Shown here piece by piece: positions 7,901 through 14,527 of a stretch of DNA of 34,031 nt. The stretch lies in contig JBEKTY010000086.1 in assembly GCA_049515555.1 (NCBI GenBank), positions 1 through 34,031 of the forward strand, in the 5' to 3' direction. The DNA is from JBEKTY01 sp049515555. Its GTDB lineage: Bacteria; Planctomycetota; Planctomycetia; Pirellulales; Thermoguttaceae. Numbering within the stretch: position 1 is the stretch's first letter; each line of letters begins with the position of its first letter. The position numbers and the translations under genes are program-made. The notes under the pieces are model-generated. The model saw only the letters and a list, made by a program, of their open reading frames with translations. It searched no databases and was not told where the DNA came from.

Positions 7901-8709
7901 ACCGCAAGAATACCAAGGGCACGCATGGGAGAAGGTGGAACGAGTTGGACGGACGTGTTCGCCCGATCCTTTCGCGCGCCGGTACGGGAAAATAGGGGGG
8001 CCATTGAAGTAGTTCTGACTGGTAAAGTAACGACGGCGCGAGTCGGCGTGCGGTGGCCATCAGTGTCCACAAGCGGCGGCGCACATTCTAGGGTGCCCGT
8101 GGAGCCCAGCAGGAAGTCTGTTGCATAGCGTACAACATTGTGCCGAAGGCGATCAGTGTTGGCGACTTCCGCAGTGATCGCGTCTGTCAGTCGGCCTTCG
8201 GATGCCGTGTGCATTATGGCAAGAATGGCCACGCCCACGCGGGCAAGGTCAGAATAGTGGGCGGCCAGAACGGTTGGATGTTTGGCAAGCTCTTCGGAAA
8301 TGTCGTGCCAACTCCACACATCGACGCTAAAGAGCCTCTGCTTGAGGTGGCGGTCAGTGATGTCGCGGGCAAGAGCCTGGATACGTGTGTCCCTACCACC
8401 GGTAGTTGCGAGTACGAACTGGGAAAGACGCGGTGTAAATCTTTTTGCCTCGCGTACTGCATCTTGCAACTCCTTTTCGGTCAGCCGCTTGTCCAGAAAG
8501 TGATCTTTTCCTTTACACTGAATCGCGGCCCACTTCTTTCCGCAGTGCGGCCGTCCAAAAATGTCAACTCCCTCTTGGGTTTGTCCCTGCCTGCCGCCTT
8601 TTTGTACGTCGGGGTTCCCCCAGATCTCCTTCCAGAGGTCACAACAGAGGGTCTCGAAGTCTTGCCAATTCTTTGGCGGCGGAAGTTGCGAACCAGACAA
8701 GGTAGGCAT
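4978..8709 (-). CDS. Mrr-like nuclease, winged helix and TPR superhelix protein
   Basis: This 1243-residue protein begins with an Mrr/PD-(D/E)XK-like domain (about 1-150). Visible candidate catalytic residues are E19 in the first helix, D49 in GVDIFG, and Q64-x-K66 in AAIQCKGKD. Residues about 265-330 (ALGILAVAAIPLTLPDLKRL onwards) resemble the winged-helix segment that follows the ATPase of STAND proteins. From about 385 to 1200 there are some twenty tetratricopeptide-like repeats, several with the A-x-x-Y/F-x-x-A pattern. No Walker A motif is seen between nuclease and winged helix, where a STAND defence protein such as Avs would have its NTPase. The architecture suggests a phage or damage sensor with a nuclease effector, but the trigger is unknown. 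The gene stands alone, and its ribosome-binding site is weak. Confidence 0.82.
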   Translation of the reverse strand: MPTLSGSQLPPPKNWQDFETLCCDLWKEIWGNPDVQKGGRQGQTQEGVDIFGRPHCGKKWAAIQCKGKDHFLDKRLTEKELQDAVREAKRFTPRLSQFVLATTGGRDTRIQALARDITDRHLKQRLFSVDVWSWHDISEELAKHPTVLAAHYSDLARVGVAILAIMHTASEGRLTDAITAEVANTDRLRHNVVRYATDFLLGSTGTLECAPPLVDTDGHRTPTRAVVTLPVRTTSMAPLFSRTGARKDRANTSVQLVPPSPMRALGILAVAAIPLTLPDLKRLFPDGDWDKHVNYLRNRKLVHRSRATGGIEVPNRIRQTLLTHKLDETRFRQHWIDALEPLKSHVDLALLLSVQYLSVGRLVEAVTVLTDLAPGLEPGGWNGVYCSSLLALAKPRILRLLTPGQRVQFLNAVGVCLSQSGDYRKAIEWFVRLRRYANRVRHNWGLGQSFINCGVAFAHLNDAPSAERCYLNAVAHARRTRDQHLLGRSLHNLAMTLYLRDAAHARRLLAQSEHVKRAVDDRHGLVATYLGYGILEGHAGNHVVAARWFRKAERTARQVDNRDARTLALYNLGLASLELGRYTQALSYYRNARLIAEQEGFSAWVINSLKGEGQAEEALKHYKRAEATFRHIGALANNPAHEDTVFALHAVGVMLLRQKRAAHARHLLKEASRRAKEGHLDNWVYRCLHDIALSYVEADADRLKAIRCLGRAASEQERAGSYSIAARLWENVYDLAIQHQCKGAEIRNGFERCLACLDKADTQPPMVFRVLGNYHSWKWRNGDFDGALATLQQLEARARRSGNHEWACRALDQTGACLQELKRFDEAEQHHRKALAVAQRKGYVKWMEHILNNLGELFRKQNHFKEALWALSKAESYARKRGDIEASVSVSHNRALVLEHQGRIKEAARLLRECLAVARRRGFWGEYVRALHGLANVAWVEKRARTAETLYAKALAEARRLKVTEHVCELSLNYSNALRWNGRPKRGITVLLAVVDKCAHLPDAHEYFIQLATLSQETGDLTRAKEYWGLARQHAARSGNHPAIALCSGALVELYQATHEGGRAEDELRVALEHETEPAPRMALLMQQLGLMLGRKAEKEASQVFSEIQERAEQHGLIDDWIDAFMMVGDYNWDESGGGWAGAKLYMAAMFKSLEHQNGERIWDVGTHFVKQLCQVETQASDRLQRRTQKWLVKSFGFESDAKGLTLALWPFGVAKRIAEEIGDWSAVSEKKYAEIVKAEISR

Positions 8710-9009
8710 TGTAGTTATGAATCAGCCTAAGACGGGAAACGACCTGGGGCCGCACAGGCAATCGTCGGAGAACCTCTCAAGTTTGACCAGTGCTCCCCAT
8801 ACGGTTATCCCACCTGGATTTCCACCTGAATCCCGCGCTGAGTCAAGGACTGTTTCATGCCCAAGTCCACGATGTTTTCGTGGATCGCGGCGTTGCCGTT
8901 GGCAGCAAGGCCCGTCTCGAACGTCCCGCAGGTCTTATTCTCCGCGGGAACCAGGACGAGCGGCAGGACAATTTCAAGAAGGCGTTTGAGCATGGCCGGC
9001 TCGGTGGAT
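8710..9009. other. Mostly intergenic; one doubtful small frame
   Basis: The stretch upstream of the TPR gene holds its presumed promoter, which I cannot pinpoint, and one doubtful 62-residue minus-strand frame listed separately. Confidence 0.4.
8805..8993 (-). CDS. Doubtful 62-residue protein
   Basis: The frame starts with a hydrophobic, leucine-rich segment (MLKRLLEIVLPLVLVPAEN) and continues with a balanced sequence ending in RGIQVEIQVG. It could be a short anchored protein or the remnant of a longer one. No ribosome-binding site is convincing and no family is recognised. It points toward the TPR gene on the same strand. Confidence 0.3.
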   Translation of the reverse strand: MLKRLLEIVLPLVLVPAENKTCGTFETGLAANGNAAIHENIVDLGMKQSLTQRGIQVEIQVG

Positions 9010-9203
9010 CGGATAATGACGTGTTCTGTAACTCCTTATGATAGCATGACTTATCGCGTATTGCTCGTTCATTATCCGTGGTGCTCGGATAATGAACGTC
9101 AGCCGGCGCTCTCCGATCCTCGACCAAGCGGTCGTAAGTCCTTTCCTGTTATACACTTCTCTCCGTGCAAGTGGCAGCCACCGTCACACCCTCATTATCC
9201 ACC
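9010..9203. repeat. GGATAATG repeat cluster with a 13-bp hairpin
   Basis: CGTTCATTATCCG (9066-9078) and CGGATAATGAACG (9086-9098) form a perfect 13-bp inverted repeat with a seven-base spacer. A near copy, CGGATAATGACG, lies at 9010-9021, and the octamer CATTATCC recurs within 9193-9200. Four copies of one octamer within 190 bp suggest a multi-site binding region such as an operator, partition site or recombination site. Confidence 0.65.
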
Positions 9204-9300
9204 TTGAGGCTCCCGTCAGCCGCTGGGCGAGAGCCGGACTACGACATCGCCCGTGTTCCTCGAAGTCCGGTTCCTCCCCCGCTGATCCACAGCTACACAC

Positions 9301-9684
9301 TCATTCCCCCCCCTTCCCACGGGCCTCCAGCCAGACGCGGCCCTTGTCGGTCAGCCAGTATTTCAGGCTGCTGCTGCGGGGCTTGTCGGGAATGGTCATT
9401 TCAATCAGCCCCTCCGCGAGCAAGGGAGCCAAGACTTGGTGCCGGAATTTGGTGCGGTCGGTGCGCGCGGTGACGGCCAGCAAGTCCACCAAACCCGTCG
9501 CTTTCCGGCATTTCGTGAGGACTTCAACTTGGTGCCGACTTCGTGCCAACTTGGTGCCGACCTGCGCGGCGACTTGCTCAGTACACGCCGCTTTCGGCTG
9601 CCACAAGGTCTGGACGAACTGGCTTCCCTCCTGCCAGGACTGAGGCGTGGGAAGTGTCCCCGAAGTTCCGCTCAGCCCCGTCAA
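9301..9684 (-). CDS. Winged-helix C-terminal fragment (Fic/AlbA-regulator-like)
   Basis: The 127-residue frame resembles the C-terminal winged helix of Fic-type or AlbA-containing regulators. The diagnostic stretch is DRTKFRHQVLAPLLAEGLIE, followed by MTIPDKP and KYWLTDKGRVWL. Those proteins carry a large N-terminal domain that is missing here, so this is either a stand-alone DNA-binding module or a truncated remnant. An 11-bp DNA repeat (AACTTGGTGCC at 9526-9536 and 9548-9558 on the plus strand, 22 bases apart) encodes GTKLARSRHQVE in two registers, like the variable linkers of the family. The start shown is a TTG overlapping the stop of the upstream resolvase-like gene (TTGA), consistent with translational coupling, but the true start is uncertain. 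Confidence 0.5.
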   Translation of the reverse strand: MTGLSGTSGTLPTPQSWQEGSQFVQTLWQPKAACTEQVAAQVGTKLARSRHQVEVLTKCRKATGLVDLLAVTARTDRTKFRHQVLAPLLAEGLIEMTIPDKPRSSSLKYWLTDKGRVWLEARGKGGE

Positions 9685-10406
9685 GAAGAATCAAGAGAAT
9701 CCGCCGCCGTGACTGGCGGCAAATACCCGCCGAGCACCGCGAAGACCTTATCGGCGGTCTTGAGACTGATGCCACGTTCGCCTTTTACAAAACGGTGGAG
9801 GACTGGTTGCGGCACCTGGGCCGCCTTTGCGATCGCGTTCACGCTGCGCCCACAGAGTCGAATCGCAGATAGAAGCGAAACAGAAAGTGGCGACGACTGC
9901 CTCCCTAACGCCTGAATTTCAACTGTTCGCCGCTGGAGGGCGTCACGGCTTTCTGATAGGTTTCTCTTGAGAGCTTCCTGGGCATCTTCGAGTTCTGCTA
10001 CGGTAACTCGTGCCTGCTCGACATCCACCAGCAGTCTACGAATCACGTCTTGGAGGCTCCTTATGATGGGCAACGGGTCGATCCGCCCGTCTCTTGCTGT
10101 GTATAGCCCTTGCACTCCAGCCGCCAATAGGTGAGCGATTATCAGCGACCGGTCTACCACGTCGTCCGATAGGCGATCCAGCGTGGCCACCACGAACTGA
10201 GAGGCGGAATGCCCTCGTGCGAAGGCTATCGCATCCGTCAGGTATGGCCGCCCGCCATCAAAGAAGGTTCCTGCCGGCTCACGGTCGATGAAGGGGCGCG
10301 TCGGGTCAGTCCCATACTTGGTACACACCCCATCGCAAGCCTGCAACTGACTCTTGACCGAATCGTCGGTTTCTCCCGGCGTCGTCATCGCGTAGACGAT
10401 CCACAT
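9681..10406 (-). CDS. Resolvase-like/HTH regulator, catalytic serine lost
   Basis: This 241-residue protein has an N-terminal domain resembling serine recombinases (about 1-105): VYAMTTPGETDDSVKSQLQA matches the first strand and helix, and VVATLDRLSDDVVD matches the DRLSR region. The usual YxRVS is replaced by YAMTT and DRLSR by DRLSD, so both catalytic serine and key arginines appear to be lost. A coiled-coil-like segment follows (about 115-170). A Cro/CI-type helix-turn-helix ends the protein (about 178-232), including VNAIAKAAQVPQPVLHRFV and GISLKTADKVFAVLGG. I infer a DNA-binding regulator built on a dead recombinase fold. It is transcribed divergently from the defence array, with a palindrome overlapping its own -10 box, so it is a candidate repressor of one or both operons. 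Confidence 0.72.
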   Translation of the reverse strand: MWIVYAMTTPGETDDSVKSQLQACDGVCTKYGTDPTRPFIDREPAGTFFDGGRPYLTDAIAFARGHSASQFVVATLDRLSDDVVDRSLIIAHLLAAGVQGLYTARDGRIDPLPIIRSLQDVIRRLLVDVEQARVTVAELEDAQEALKRNLSESRDALQRRTVEIQALGRQSSPLSVSLLSAIRLCGRSVNAIAKAAQVPQPVLHRFVKGERGISLKTADKVFAVLGGYLPPVTAADSLDSS

Positions 10407-10455
10407 CGGACACCCCCAACAAGACTGTGCGGACAGGGGTCAGAACGGGTAATGT

Positions 10456-10472
10456 ATTATACCATTTGGTAT
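10456..10472 (-). promoter_or_regulatory. -10 box overlapping an operator-like palindrome
   Basis: On the minus strand a perfect TATAAT (10461-10456) lies about 50 bases before the regulator's ATG. It overlaps the inverted repeat ATACCA-TT-TGGTAT (10459-10472). No strong -35 is visible. Repressor binding here would occlude the promoter, as in autoregulation by the HTH protein. Confidence 0.55.
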
Positions 10473-10548
10473 TAACCTGGCGAGCGGTCTTGCCGGTAAT
10501 ACAATGAGATTGACTGGCGTCCGCTGCAAACGGCCCCTCGACGGCAAG

Positions 10549-10562
10549 GCTGTTGCAACAGC
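10549..10562. promoter_or_regulatory. 14-bp perfect palindrome upstream of the defence array
   Basis: GCTGTTGCAACAGC is a perfect palindrome in the intergenic region between the divergent regulator and the array, about 200 bases before the first array gene. It is a candidate operator. Confidence 0.4.
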
Positions 10563-10705
10563 GGCAATCCGTCCACCGGTATAGCCAGGATGGTGGTTAT
10601 AGACCACACGTATGGTGGGGTGCGATGAAGCCGTTTCAAGAAATCTTTGGGATGCCTAAACTCACGGCCCCCAATTGCCGATAAATGATAAGAGGGCCAA
10701 CATAC

Positions 10706-10719
10706 ATGACGCACGTCAT
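10706..10719 (+). promoter_or_regulatory. Operator-like inverted repeat before the first array gene
   Basis: ATGACG-CA-CGTCAT is a perfect inverted repeat that ends 25 bases before the AAGGAG of the first array gene. The position near the transcription start suits a repressor site for the XRE protein encoded second in the operon or for the divergent HTH protein. The array's own promoter could not be identified with confidence. Confidence 0.45.
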
Positions 10720-10758
10720 ATCTGGCTGCGGGCCACTCTCGTACAAGGAGACCGCACA

Positions 10759-10968
10759 ATGAACCATACCAAGGACAAACGGGGACGATTCGACATGCTC
10801 TTTGTCGTAGTGCTTCTCGTGTGCCTGTGCGCATTGATTCTGCTGTTGCGTATCCAAGACTTGTACGACATTGTTCGCTTGTCGGTTGCCGCAATACTGT
10901 TTGCATACCTCGGGTGGAAAAGTGGTGCAATAAAGAATTCTCCACAGGGAGGTGGTGATGAAGAGTAA
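10759..10968 (+). CDS. Small two-helix membrane protein
   Basis: The 69-residue protein starts at an ATG eight bases after AAGGAG (10745-10750). A short charged N-terminus (MNHTKDKRGRFD) precedes a strongly hydrophobic helix (about 13-32, containing LFVVVLLVCLCALILLL). A second, weaker membrane helix follows (about 37-54), with a polar tail ending in GGGDEE. It overlaps the following XRE gene by 11 bases, so the two are almost certainly co-translated. No family is recognised. As first gene of a defence array it could be an anchor, sensor or toxic pore whose expression the XRE protein limits, but this is inference. Confidence 0.7.
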   Translation: MNHTKDKRGRFDMLFVVVLLVCLCALILLLRIQDLYDIVRLSVAAILFAYLGWKSGAIKNSPQGGGDEE

Positions 10969-11578
10969 CGAGATCGTTGCGATAAGGAATCGTCTTGGGG
11001 TGTCGCGGCGCGAGCTGGCATCTCTAATTGGCACTACCTACGAGACCCTCTGCCGATGGGAAAACGGCCAACGTGAGCCCAGTGGTTCAAATGAACGGCG
11101 GCTCCGTGAGATTGCCGGCGGCGTGGGACGACCCAATGACGCGGAGCATTGGATTCTCCTGCAACGAAATGTTTGTTCCGTCTTGAGCACAATCAGGGCA
11201 TCTGAGGGGCTGGTCCTCGGAACCGTACATGCGCTTCTTGATCCCGACCATCGGTACTTCGTTGCGGCAATCCATCTGAAGCACAATACCAGAAGCATTC
11301 TTGAGTTACACGACTTCATTTCTCTTGAACACAGTGGCTCACGCGCAAGACGACTGCCTTTGGTGGGCTGCTTCGTCGCGGGCGGCAACAAGATATGCCC
11401 AACCGATCACATCAAGATGTTCATGCAGAAGGGGCGTACCATTGGTGCCGATCACTGCATCTTGTGCGACAGGGCGAGCGAGGAGATCAGCGTGTGGAAG
11501 CTAACCGCGCGAACGTCGTTGGTCCCCGACGTGGCCGATGTGCAACGCCTGCCCCATGTGATCGTCGCCGGCACTTGA
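10958..11578 (+). CDS. XRE-type HTH regulator with unknown C-terminal domain
   Basis: The 206-residue protein begins with a Cro/CI-type helix-turn-helix (about 4-50). LGVSRRELASLIGTTYETLC followed by RWENGQREPSG gives the two recognition helices and the usual WENG turn. The C-terminal 150 residues are unfamiliar and contain a cysteine cluster with C, CxxC spacing (GADHCILCDRA near residue 168), so metal binding or redox sensing is possible. The ATG at 10958 follows GGGAGG by five bases and lies inside the preceding membrane-protein gene. Its place at the head of the array, downstream of operator-like palindromes, suggests that it controls array expression. An upstream GTG (10952) in the same frame is a less likely start. 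Confidence 0.82.
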   Translation: MKSNEIVAIRNRLGVSRRELASLIGTTYETLCRWENGQREPSGSNERRLREIAGGVGRPNDAEHWILLQRNVCSVLSTIRASEGLVLGTVHALLDPDHRYFVAAIHLKHNTRSILELHDFISLEHSGSRARRLPLVGCFVAGGNKICPTDHIKMFMQKGRTIGADHCILCDRASEEISVWKLTARTSLVPDVADVQRLPHVIVAGT

Positions 11579-11700
11579 TTTTCTCACCCGTCTTGCGAAT
11601 ACCTCGCACAGGGGATAAATTGGCAGGGTACGGTTTTCCAGCCGCAGATTACGACGAAAGTGAATCCGTTGGCCACCGCGACACCGGGGGAGCGACGAGC

Positions 11701-14514
11701 GTGGCGACCGCTTACCACAGCCAGTATTGGGCGCATCTGCTGACGCTGCGGGCGTCGTCGGACAGCATTGATAATCTGTCACGGTCCATCGCCAACGCCC
11801 GCGTCGATCTCAACCCCCATCAGGTGGATGCTGCCCTGTTCGCCTTCCGGTCGCCGCTGTCAAAAGGGGCAATCCTGGCCGACGAAGTGGGCCTGGGCAA
11901 GACTATCGAGGCCGGCATCGTCCTGTCGCAGAAGTGGGCCGAGCGGCGGCGCAGAATCCTGCTGATCCTGCCGGCCACGCTGCGCAGCCAGTGGCAGCAG
12001 GAGTTGGAAGAGAAGTTCTACCTGCCCACGATCATCCTCGAAACCCAGACCTACAACCGGCTGCGGCGCGAGGGCCACGCCGACCCCTTCGACCAGAACA
12101 AGATCATCATCTGCTCCTACCATTTCGCCGCCGCCAAGGCCGAGGAAATCCATCGCGTCAAGTGGGACCTGGTGGTCATCGACGAGGCCCACCGGTTGCG
12201 GAACGTCTACAAGGCGTCCAACAAGATCGCCCGCAGCATCGCCGAGGCCACGAACCATTGCCTGAAGCTCCTGCTCACCGCCACACCGCTGCAAAACTCC
12301 CTGATGGAGCTTTACGGGCTGGCAAGCGTCATTGATCCGCACGTCTTCGGCGACCCAACCTCCTTCCGGGAGCAATTCACCCACGACGCAGACGAAGAGC
12401 ACCGCAACTTGCTGCTTCGCCAGCGGCTCAAGCCGCTCTGCACCCGCACGCTGCGCAAACAGGTGATGGAGTACATCCGGTTCACCCAGCGCGTTCCCAT
12501 CACCCAGGACTTTCTGCCCACCGACGAAGAGTGCCGGCTTTACCAGGAGGTCTCGTCGTATCTCCAACGCGAGGTTCTGCTGGCGTTGCCGTCGAGTCAG
12601 CGGAAGTTGATGACGATGGTGCTTCGCAAGCTGCTGGCCTCGTCCACCTTCGCCATTGCCGGGACGCTGCGGGGCTTGATCCGCCGTTTGGAGGAAGCGG
12701 CGGCCGAAATCAATCCGCTCGACGACTACGAATCCCTGGACGAGGTGGCCGAGGAATGGGACGAGGATGCGGACGGCGAGCCGGTGCCGGATCGCCGGCT
12801 GTTGCAGGAAGAAATCGACGCCCTGCGCTCCTATGCCAACCTGGCCGAGAGCATCGGGCACAACGCCAAGGGCGATGCCCTGCTGTCGGCGCTGAAAATA
12901 GCGTTGCAGCGCACCGAAAGCCTCGGTGCCGCCCAGAAGGCGGTTGTCTTCACCGAGTCCCGCCGGACCCAGCAATACCTGTTCGACCTGCTCACCGCCA
13001 ACGGCTATGCCGGCAAGATCGTTCTCTTGAACGGCACGAACTCGGACCCCACTTCGCGTCAAATCTACCAGCAGTGGCTCAAGGACAATGAGGGGCGCGA
13101 CTGCATCTGCGGTTCGCGGGCCGTCGATGTCAGGACCGCCATCGTGGACGACTTCCGGCACCGCGCCACGGTCCTCTTGGCGACCGAGGCCGCCGCCGAG
13201 GGCATCAACCTCCAGTTCTGCTCGCTAGTCGTGAATTACGACCTGCCCTGGAACCCGCAACGCATCGAACAGCGGATCGGGCGCTGCCACCGCTACGGCC
13301 AGCAGTTCGATGTAGTCGTGGTCAACTTCCTCAACCGCCGCAACGCGGCCGACCAACGGGTGTTTCAATTGCTCTCCGAGAAGTTCCGCCTCTTCGACGG
13401 CGTGTTCGGCGCGAGCGACGAGGTGCTCGGGGCGTTGGAGTCGGGCGTGGACATCGAAAAGCGGATCGCCGCGGTCTACCAGGAGTGCCGCACGCCCGAG
13501 GAAATCCAAGCCGCCTTCGACGGCCTTCAAGCTGAACTGGACGAACAAATCCAGAGCCGGATGGCCGATACCCGCAGGGCGTTGCTCGACAACTTCGACG
13601 AGGATGTCCACGCCCGGTTCAAGGTCTGCCGCAAGGAAGCCTATTCATTGCTTTCGCAGCGGGAGCAGTGGCTACTGTCGCTCACGCGCCACGAGTTGGG
13701 CGACGAGGCCGTGTTCGATCCCAAGAAGCCCCGGTTCTTCTACACCGGGCAGCACGCCCGGGTGGGCAACTACTACCTCGATTGGAAAGACGCCGAAAAG
13801 GAGGCCGGCATCTTCTACCGCGCCGATCATCCGCTGGCCGCCCGGCTGATCCAGGCCGCCCTTGGTCGCCAGTTGCCGGTTGCCCAACTGGTCATGGACT
13901 ACCAGGCCCACGGATCGCGGATCGCGGCGCTGGAGCCGTTTTGCGGTCGCTCGGGCTGGCTGGAACTCTCGAAGCTGACGGTCGAGTCGTTCGAGACCGA
14001 GGAGTTCCTGGTGCTGGCGGCCCATACTGACGAGGGGCGATCGCTGGACAGGGAACTGTGTGGTAAACTGATGTCTTTGCCGGCCCGGATTGAGGATGGA
14101 ACGTCGCCCCCAGCCAGTGGCATTTTGACTGACCTGCGAGAGGCCATGACCGCCGGCCTCTTGCAGTCGGTCGATGCCCGCAACGGCCGCTTCTTCGACG
14201 AGGAAGTGGCGAAGCTGGAGCGCTGGGCCGACGACCTGAAGCTCGGGCTGGAACGCGAACTCAAAGACCTGGATCAGGAGATCAAGGAGGCCCGCCGCGA
14301 AGGCCAGGCCGGGACCGCCTTGACCGAGAAGCTGGCGGCCCAGAAGAAGCTCCGGGCCGTGGAGGGCCAGCGGAACAAGAAGCGACGGGAGCTTTACGAC
14401 GCCCAGGACGCCATCGACGGCCAGCGGGATGAATTGATCGGGAAGATTGAGAGACAGTTGAGCATGAAGCAGCAATCGCTTCATCTCTTTGCAGTCCGTT
14501 GGACACTATGCTGA
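11701..14514 (+). CDS. SNF2-family helicase/translocase
   Basis: The protein has about 937 residues from the GTG at 11701, chosen because GGGGGAG lies nine bases upstream and homology begins soon after; an earlier start is not excluded. SNF2 motifs are clear: ADEVGLGKTIEAG (motif I, lysine near 67), DEAH (about 161-164), LTATPLQNS (motif III), ATEAAAEGIN, and QRIGRCHRYGQ (motif VI, about 520-535). The helicase core resembles RapA/DISARM DrmD-type SNF2 proteins. A long C-terminal extension ends in a charged coiled coil (about 830-920). Such enzymes translocate on double-stranded DNA by ATP hydrolysis without unwinding it. Codons are almost all G/C-ending until about 14000, like Mod and Res and unlike the next gene. 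It is probably the translocating engine of the array. Confidence 0.93.
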   Translation: MATAYHSQYWAHLLTLRASSDSIDNLSRSIANARVDLNPHQVDAALFAFRSPLSKGAILADEVGLGKTIEAGIVLSQKWAERRRRILLILPATLRSQWQQELEEKFYLPTIILETQTYNRLRREGHADPFDQNKIIICSYHFAAAKAEEIHRVKWDLVVIDEAHRLRNVYKASNKIARSIAEATNHCLKLLLTATPLQNSLMELYGLASVIDPHVFGDPTSFREQFTHDADEEHRNLLLRQRLKPLCTRTLRKQVMEYIRFTQRVPITQDFLPTDEECRLYQEVSSYLQREVLLALPSSQRKLMTMVLRKLLASSTFAIAGTLRGLIRRLEEAAAEINPLDDYESLDEVAEEWDEDADGEPVPDRRLLQEEIDALRSYANLAESIGHNAKGDALLSALKIALQRTESLGAAQKAVVFTESRRTQQYLFDLLTANGYAGKIVLLNGTNSDPTSRQIYQQWLKDNEGRDCICGSRAVDVRTAIVDDFRHRATVLLATEAAAEGINLQFCSLVVNYDLPWNPQRIEQRIGRCHRYGQQFDVVVVNFLNRRNAADQRVFQLLSEKFRLFDGVFGASDEVLGALESGVDIEKRIAAVYQECRTPEEIQAAFDGLQAELDEQIQSRMADTRRALLDNFDEDVHARFKVCRKEAYSLLSQREQWLLSLTRHELGDEAVFDPKKPRFFYTGQHARVGNYYLDWKDAEKEAGIFYRADHPLAARLIQAALGRQLPVAQLVMDYQAHGSRIAALEPFCGRSGWLELSKLTVESFETEEFLVLAAHTDEGRSLDRELCGKLMSLPARIEDGTSPPASGILTDLREAMTAGLLQSVDARNGRFFDEEVAKLERWADDLKLGLERELKDLDQEIKEARREGQAGTALTEKLAAQKKLRAVEGQRNKKRRELYDAQDAIDGQRDELIGKIERQLSMKQQSLHLFAVRWTLC

Positions 14515-14527
14515 CTAGGGGGCGAAC

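Noticed and set aside
4978..8709. Canonical Avs/STAND protein
   Set aside because: The nuclease and repeats fit, but no Walker A or B was found where the NTPase should be.
10472..10945. Minus-strand frame of about 157 residues before the array
   Set aside because: Overlaps the operator region and the small membrane gene, which has a better ribosome-binding site and a plausible fold.
11860..13161. Long minus-strand frame opposite the SNF2 gene
   Set aside because: A shadow of GC-ending codons on the other strand; the SNF2 motifs are on the plus strand.
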